Source: Nitrospirota bacterium (lineage in GTDB: Bacteria > Nitrospirota > Thermodesulfovibrionia > UBA6902 > BMS3Bbin08). Taken from it: 9,719 nt of DNA. Made by a program: the position numbers and the translations under genes. Where the stretch lies: positions 1-9,719 of the forward strand of contig JACQXH010000208.1 of NCBI GenBank assembly GCA_016208845.1. Direction: 5' to 3'. Under the pieces are notes generated by a model, which was not told the DNA's origin, made no database searches, and worked only from the letters and a program-made list of their open reading frames with translations. Positions within the stretch are counted from its first letter, which is position 1, and the number at the start of each line of letters is the position of its first letter. Shown here piece by piece: positions 7,161-9,719 of the stretch.

Positions 7161-7373
7161 ATGCCGGCTACGATAAAGATGGACATTGAACAGGTAAAGG
7201 GCTTAATTTCTCAATTTTCCATTAAAGAAAAAGAAGACCTTGCCCGCTATCTTGACAGTTTGACATTAAAAAAACGCTTCAAAACATTACTGTCAGCAAA
7301 GAAAAATATCCCTGTTTCATATGAGGAGATTACGAAAGAGGTCGAAAAAGTAAGGGCTGCAAGATACAAGTGA
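7161..7373 (+). CDS. Antitoxin of a COG1569-type PIN toxin module
   Basis: This 70-residue, charged, mostly helical protein has the look and position of the small antitoxin that precedes COG1569-type PIN toxins: MDIEQVKGLISQFSIKEKEDLARYLDSL, a basic middle, then EEITKEVEKVRAARYK at the C terminus. It would bind and neutralise the toxin and may repress the operon. GGAGGT at 7148-7153 precedes ATG 7161 by 7 bases; Met7 (7179) is a possible alternative start. The stop TGA overlaps the toxin GTG (GTGA at 7370-7373), the usual translational coupling. The gene looks intact although its toxin is frameshifted. The first part of it is present again at the right end of the window (53 of 54 bases identical). 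Confidence 0.85.
   Translation: MPATIKMDIEQVKGLISQFSIKEKEDLARYLDSLTLKKRFKTLLSAKKNIPVSYEEITKEVEKVRAARYK
7166..7223 (+). repeat. Direct repeat, left copy (antitoxin 5' region)
   Basis: Bases 7166-7223 match 9662-9719 with two differences (7169 T/A and 7190 A/G). The copies are 2,496 bases apart in the same orientation; the right one may extend past the window end. Confidence 0.95.
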
Positions 7374-7784
7374 AAGCAGTCATTGACACAAATATCTGGA
7401 TCAGTTTTCTTATCGGCAAACTCCTTGCCGGACTGGATGATTATATACTTGATGGACTGCTTGAGGTAGTCATATCTGATGAACAGTTGGAGGAAATAAC
7501 AAATGTTCTTAGACGCCCCAAATTCCGCAAGCATTTCTCTGCCGACGACAGTGACGATTTTTATCCCTGCTCTATAATTCGCCCGCATAGTCGAGGTTCA
7601 TCATACCATTAAAGATTGCAGTGACGAGAAAGATAATTTTATCCTTGAGACAGCCATTCGCGGCAAGGCGGACTATATTGTCACAGCAGACAAGGATTTA
7701 CTTGTTCTGAACCCTTATAGGGGCAAAAAGATAATAGGCTTCAGAGAATTTGAAGATATTATAAAAGAAGCTAAAAAAGAATGA
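7370..7784 (+). pseudogene. Frameshifted PIN-domain toxin (COG1569 type)
   Basis: The PIN-domain ribonuclease toxin starts at GTG 7370 with KAVIDTNIWISFL (first catalytic Asp6) and continues to about 7559 (SDDF). The frame then changes. Downstream, 7578-7784 reads FARIVEVHHTIKDCSDEKD, then ETAIRGKADYIVTADKDLL and REFEDIIKEA, unmistakably the second half of the same family with its remaining acidic residues. An intermediate stretch in the third frame (7561-7578, LSLLYN) fits between them, so restoring the protein needs one extra T in the T-run near 7556-7560 and another near 7578. As it stands translation ends at 7610-7612 after 80 residues, without the distal acidic residues, so it should be inactive. 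The restored length, about 138 residues, is normal. Sequencing error in two T-runs is the alternative. Confidence 0.88.
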
Positions 7785-7824
7785 AAAAATATAACAAAGC
7801 AGTCGATTGAATCAATAAGATACA

Positions 7825-7992
7825 TTAACGGTCTGTATCTTCTCTAATATTCTGTGTGTTCATTCCTTTCAGAAATCCCTTAAAGAATGACAAAGGTTTT
7901 TCCGGGATGAAATATATTAAGCCGCCTTTTGTAACTACTGTCATCTTCTGCCCGCTTATGAGATGAAGTTTCAATCTTATATTTTTGGCGGG
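7825..7992 (-). pseudogene. C-terminal remnant of an AbrB/SpoVT-family antitoxin
   Basis: On the minus strand, 55 codons are open from 7992 down to the stop at 7827-7825. They read NIRLKLHLISGQKMTVVTKG, then GLIYFIPEKPLSFFKGFLKG, then MNTQNIREDTDR. This is the second half of an AbrB/SpoVT-type (swapped-hairpin) antitoxin: the L-H-L-x-x-G-Q-K-M turn, the V-x-x-K-G-G-x-I-Y-x-I-P strand, and the toxin-binding tail K-G-F-L-K-G-M ... I-R-E-x-x-D-R. The N-terminal strand and helix, normally about 25 residues, are missing, because a stop and the GGGTCAGG inverted repeat follow directly at 7990. No toxin gene follows it on the minus strand; the frameshifted PIN gene converges on it instead, 40 bases away. 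An internal ATG at 7944 exists, but the fragment cannot form the complete fold. Confidence 0.7.
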
Positions 7993-8154
7993 TCAGGCTT
8001 AGCTATCTTGATATTGTGAACCAAAATGTGAGAGCGCTGTGCCTTGCAGCTTGATAAGATAATGCGCGGATCAATTTATCAGAACAAGAGGGAAGGGTCA
8101 GGTGGTCAGCATTGATAGGCGACAGATCAATACCAAATTACAAAAGCTTGACCC
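7990..8154. mobile_element. Possible 165-base element bounded by GGGTCAGGCTT inverted repeats
   Basis: GGGTCAGGCTT (7990-8000) faces AAGCTTGACCC (8144-8154), an inverted repeat matching at 10 of 11 positions. A further GGGTCAGG lies inside (8095-8102). The interval has no gene. Its left end coincides with the break in the AbrB antitoxin remnant. GGGTCAGG-type ends are known from REP-like and small non-autonomous elements, but no transposase or clear target duplication is seen, so this is tentative. Confidence 0.4.
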
Positions 8155-8190
8155 CACCATGACCCCACCACTGACCCCACCACCCCACCA
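8149..8190. repeat. Tandem TGACCCCACCA repeat
   Basis: Three exact copies of TGACCCCACCA occur at 8149-8159, 8160-8170 and 8172-8182, followed by a partial CCCCACCA at 8183-8190. The first copy overlaps the right arm of the inverted repeat. The array ends 11 bases before the start codon of the next gene and occupies the place where its promoter or ribosome binding site would be expected. Confidence 0.85.
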
Positions 8191-8201
8191 TAGATATCGT
8201 T

Positions 8202-8543
8202 ATGAGTAAAGAAATATACAAAACACTGAGGCGTAATTTCAAGTTCGAACAGGAATTGTGGGCGGCAATTTGCTCTCTGGCTTCCAATAGCGACAATATT
8301 AAAAAAAGACTTGAGCGTGCCTACGAATATCACATCATATATCTTGAGCCTGACTCTATTCCCCAGAAGAGAAATCGAAAGAAACTGATAAAGATAAAGA
8401 ACAAACTCACGAAAAATCATACGAAGACGGTCGAAGAAGCAATTTACTATTTGCCGCTGAAATCTTGCCGAGCAATGATTACTGACCTTTGCGATATTTA
8501 CATCGAATTTATTCATTTTGAATGGGATCAGAATCACAGATGA
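8202..8543 (+). CDS. Hypothetical protein, 113 aa
   Basis: I do not recognise this protein. It is a basic, mostly helical soluble product (KKRLERAYEYHIIYLEP, then a lysine-rich KRNRKKLIKIKNKLTKNH stretch, then EEAIYYLPLKSCRAMITDL). The Lys/Arg-rich middle could contact nucleic acid, which is a guess. The competing minus-strand frame over the same bases is rich in Phe and Cys and looks like a shadow. There is no good ribosome binding site before ATG 8202: the upstream bases are the TGACCCCACCA repeat, so the original upstream region may have been replaced. Its stop overlaps the start of a 37-codon frame (ATGA, 8540-8543). Neighbours are TA genes, so it could be an accessory or orphan TA component. 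Confidence 0.5.
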   Translation: MSKEIYKTLRRNFKFEQELWAAICSLASNSDNIKKRLERAYEYHIIYLEPDSIPQKRNRKKLIKIKNKLTKNHTKTVEEAIYYLPLKSCRAMITDLCDIYIEFIHFEWDQNHR

Positions 8544-8653
8544 CAAAAGAAAAACTCATAACAACGCTATCGGGGCCGACCGGAAATAAAAATGGTTTGG
8601 TTTTATTCCAGCCTCTGTGTCCTGGCAACTCATGGCAAGCATTGAAGCTGTAA
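8540..8653 (+). CDS. Possible 37-aa small ORF overlapping the previous stop
   Basis: ATG 8540 overlaps the TGA of the 113-aa gene in the ATGA arrangement typical of coupled genes. It encodes 37 residues (MTKEKLITTLSGPTGNKNG, then LVLFQPLCPGNSWQALKL) and stops at 8651-8653. No family is recognised. An AT-rich hairpin (AATAAAA 8585-8591 with TTTTATT 8601-8607) lies within it. It may be a truncated second gene of a small operon or a chance frame. Confidence 0.25.
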   Translation: MTKEKLITTLSGPTGNKNGLVLFQPLCPGNSWQALKL

Positions 8654-8682
8654 AAAAATCCCTCACGGAAAAATTTGTGAGG
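8652..8682 (-). terminator. Minus-strand intrinsic terminator-like hairpin
   Basis: CCTCAC (8661-8666) and GTGAGG (8677-8682) form a 6-base stem with a 10-base loop. Read on the minus strand it is followed by GA and seven T residues (complement of A 8652-8658), the layout of an intrinsic terminator. On the plus strand no T-run follows. No minus-strand gene is visible upstream of it, so what it ends is unclear. Confidence 0.45.
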
Positions 8683-8850
8683 TAATAGGCAAAAAATCGA
8701 ATGCGTAAAATAAGCTGTTTTGAACGATCTCTGGTGAGGGAAGGGTAATGAGACACCCCAAAACAAAGCGGTTTGACTCACCGGATACTTATTCTACAGA
8801 CTCGTTAGAGGCCAAATAAAATATATTGCTTGAAGTAAGGTTCGGGGTTC
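8683..8850. other. Spacer upstream of the second TA module
   Basis: No gene is recognised. GGTGAG (8733-8738) and CTCACC (8777-8782) form a distant 6-base inverted repeat; the minus-strand frames here appear to be shadows. CGTTAGAGGCC at 8804-8814 looks faintly like the right end of an attC site but has no matching left half at a suitable distance. Confidence 0.35.
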
Positions 8851-8863
8851 GTTAAGATATAAT
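8851..8863 (+). promoter_or_regulatory. Probable promoter -10 region of the second TA module
   Basis: TATAAT (8858-8863) is a perfect -10 hexamer 25 bases before ATG 8889. The preceding GTTAAGA nearly repeats the box found before the PIN-type module (12 of 13 bases over the whole motif). A TTGAAG at 8830-8835 is 22 bases away, too far for a normal -35, so activity may be weak or assisted. Confidence 0.5.
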
Positions 8864-8888
8864 ATCAGCAATTGATTGGAGGATATAT

Positions 8889-9119
8889 ATGGCATCAAAA
8901 CTGAAAGAAATTGAAGAAAACGCTCTCAAACTTTCACCCCATGACCGAGCACAGTTAGCAGAATATCTGATCCATAGCCTTGATGAGGAAGAAGATCCAG
9001 AAGCAGAAAGGTTATGGATAGAGGAAGCGGAACGCCGCTATCAAGAATACAAAGAAGGAAAAGTTAAAGGGAAACCGGCAACATTAGTATTTAAAGAGGC
9101 GCGGTCAAAATTTAAATGA
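8889..9119 (+). CDS. Antitoxin, addiction-module component (TIGR02574/PF09720 type)
   Basis: This 76-residue acidic, helical protein fits the family of unstable antitoxins paired with RelE/ParE-like toxins: an N-terminal helix, the signature LSPHDRAQLAEYLIHSLDEE around residues 16-35, a WIEEAERRYQEYKEGKV helix, and the conserved KPATLVFKEARSK tail. It would wrap the toxin and block it. The ribosome binding site GGAGG (8878-8882) lies six bases before ATG 8889. The stop overlaps the toxin start (ATGA, 9116-9119), as in a normal TA operon. No truncation or missing segment is apparent. This and the next gene are the only complete toxin-antitoxin pair in the window. Confidence 0.93.
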   Translation: MASKLKEIEENALKLSPHDRAQLAEYLIHSLDEEEDPEAERLWIEEAERRYQEYKEGKVKGKPATLVFKEARSKFK

Positions 9120-9415
9120 AATCTATTATATTTCTTCCCGATGCCGAGGAGGAGATGTATGAAGCGGCAAGGTATTACGAGTCGAAGGCATCAGGATTGG
9201 GGATTGATTATCTTTCAGAAATTGAACGGGCTGTTGCATCAATTACAGAGTATCCTTTGACTTGGCCCAAAATTGAGGGTGAACTAAGACGGCGACTGGT
9301 TCAGAGAGTTCCATTTGGTATTTTGTACTATATTGAATCAGAAGAGATTGTTATTGTAGCCGTAGCTCACCTAAGAAGAAGACCGGGCTATTGGAAAAAC
9401 AGAATCAGCTTCTAA
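9116..9415 (+). CDS. ParE/RelE-superfamily toxin
   Basis: The 99-residue protein has the compact RelE/ParE fold signature: a first strand (SIIFLPDAEEEM), a long helix with AARYYESKASGLGIDYLSEI, the hydrophobic ITEYPLTWPKI segment, then ELRRRLVQRVPFGILYYIES, EIVIVAVAHLRRRPGYWKNR and a short tail. The family includes mRNA-cleaving RelE and gyrase-poisoning ParE toxins; the xRR.L...PF...Y....I.I.AV.H..R.P.YW pattern is typical of the plasmid-stabilisation (ParE-like) group, so the target is more likely gyrase than the ribosome, but this is not certain. Length is normal and the conserved C-terminal HLRRRPGYW is intact, so it should be active. It is translationally coupled to the upstream antitoxin. 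Confidence 0.93.
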   Translation: MKSIIFLPDAEEEMYEAARYYESKASGLGIDYLSEIERAVASITEYPLTWPKIEGELRRRLVQRVPFGILYYIESEEIVIVAVAHLRRRPGYWKNRISF

Positions 9416-9486
9416 CCAGCCGCTCCACATTGTTATACGGTAAAGAGTAAGATAAATTTGTCATAGCAAGCATTCAAAGGAGTTAC

Positions 9487-9672
9487 ATGAAACTCACATT
9501 TGAATGGGATGAGGTCAAAGCAAACGCCAACTTCAAGAAGCATAAAGTGAGCTTCGAAGAAGGTAAATCGATTTTCAATGACCCCTTTCTATTCACATTT
9601 CAGGATAAAGAGCATTCGATAGACGAGGAGCATTATATCAACATTGGCATTTCTGCAAATGGGCAACGATAA
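9487..9672 (+). pseudogene. brnT: Truncated BrnT-family toxin (DUF497)
   Basis: The product starts with the BrnT hallmark LTFEWDEVKANANFKKHKVSFEEGKSIF-type N terminus, followed by FNDP, a variable loop, DEEHYINIGISANGQR, and then stops at 61 residues. Normal BrnT toxins have about 90 residues and continue with a strand (L-L-V-V-V-H/Y-T) and the conserved R-I-I-S-A-R-x-A segment, all missing here. The break lies within GGCAACGATAAAG, beyond which the sequence is a copy of the antitoxin gene of the first TA module. AAAGGAG at 9476-9482 is a good ribosome binding site, so the fragment is probably still translated. No brnA antitoxin follows within the window. Loss of the C-terminal strand should abolish ribonuclease activity. 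Confidence 0.88.
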
Positions 9673-9719
9673 AGATGGACATTGAGCAGGTAAAGGGCTT
9701 AATTTCTCAATTTTCCATT
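9662..9719 (+). repeat. Direct repeat, right copy (antitoxin 5' region fused to brnT)
   Basis: The partner of 7166-7223. Its left boundary falls in GGCAACGAT, where the brnT sequence and the antitoxin sequence (GGCTACGAT) share a short microhomology, the likely crossover point. Confidence 0.95.
9675..9719 (+). CDS. Second copy of the PIN-module antitoxin, 5' part only (window ends)
   Basis: ATG 9675 opens MDIEQVKGLISQFSI, which equals residues 7-21 of the antitoxin at 7161. At the DNA level 9666-9719 matches 7170-7223 at 53 of 54 bases. The first codons and the GGAGGT site of the original copy are absent. Instead, the truncated brnT stop codon lies two bases before this ATG, so the copy may be translated by coupling to brnT. 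Whether the remaining antitoxin and an intact PIN toxin follow cannot be seen. Confidence 0.8.
   Translation, partial: MDIEQVKGLISQFSI

Noticed and set aside
8127..8546. 139-codon minus-strand frame opposite the 113-aa gene
   Set aside because: Its product is rich in Phe and Cys and its C-terminal-side Gly/Val/Trp residues are complements of the TGACCCCACCA repeat; the plus-strand product looks more like a real protein.
9408..9440. CTAACCAGCCGCTCC ... GTTATAC after the ParE-like gene as a short attC site
   Set aside because: Only about 30 bases lie between the two ends, with no stem; core boxes do not match RYYYAAC and GTTRRRY.
1..9719. CRISPR array, tRNA or rRNA genes
   Set aside because: No regularly spaced direct repeats of suitable length and no cloverleaf or rRNA-like sequence were found on reading through.

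Overview
The window looks like a piece of a Gram-negative bacterial chromosome. Three predicted products carry lipoprotein signal peptides, and the left edge is a conserved ribosomal protein/replication segment (rplI-dnaB). A MEMO1-family gene follows dnaB. The lineage cannot be fixed from the sequence. The GTACG-rich and GGCGGATCCGCC-type spacer repeats and the TA-module content remind me of Nitrospirota or Desulfobacterota genomes, but that is an impression only.

Layout. (1) 1-2575 is core: the end of rplI, a complete dnaB helicase gene, a spacer full of GTACG-type direct and inverted repeats, and an AmmeMemoRadiSam B (MEMO1-like) gene. (2) 2576-6722 is more AT-rich accessory DNA, all on the + strand: a stand-alone protein with a HEPN-like R-X4-H motif, a hairpin spacer that resembles an integron attC site, an ankyrin-repeat lipoprotein, and two adjacent paralogous lipoproteins of unknown function. 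(3) 6723-9719 is a toxin-antitoxin cluster in partial decay. It holds an antitoxin with a frameshifted COG1569-type PIN toxin, an N-terminally truncated AbrB-family antitoxin on the minus strand, a possible small inverted-repeat element abutting that truncation, an unknown 113-aa gene, an apparently intact PF09720-type antitoxin/ParE-RelE-type toxin pair, and a BrnT toxin gene cut off where it joins a second copy of the first antitoxin.

How the parts relate. The core genes serve translation, replication and a conserved MEMO/radical-SAM system whose other members are not in view. The lipoproteins probably sit in the envelope, with no visible pathway. The right third records repeated acquisition, duplication and breakage of TA modules. 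The strongest observations are the antitoxin copy fused to the truncated brnT (a direct repeat about 2.5 kb apart), the two single-base losses needed to restore the PIN toxin, and the AbrB remnant that ends at a GGGTCAGGCTT inverted repeat. I found no clearly new multi-gene system. The HEPN-like protein and the attC-like spacer are the best leads beyond known families.
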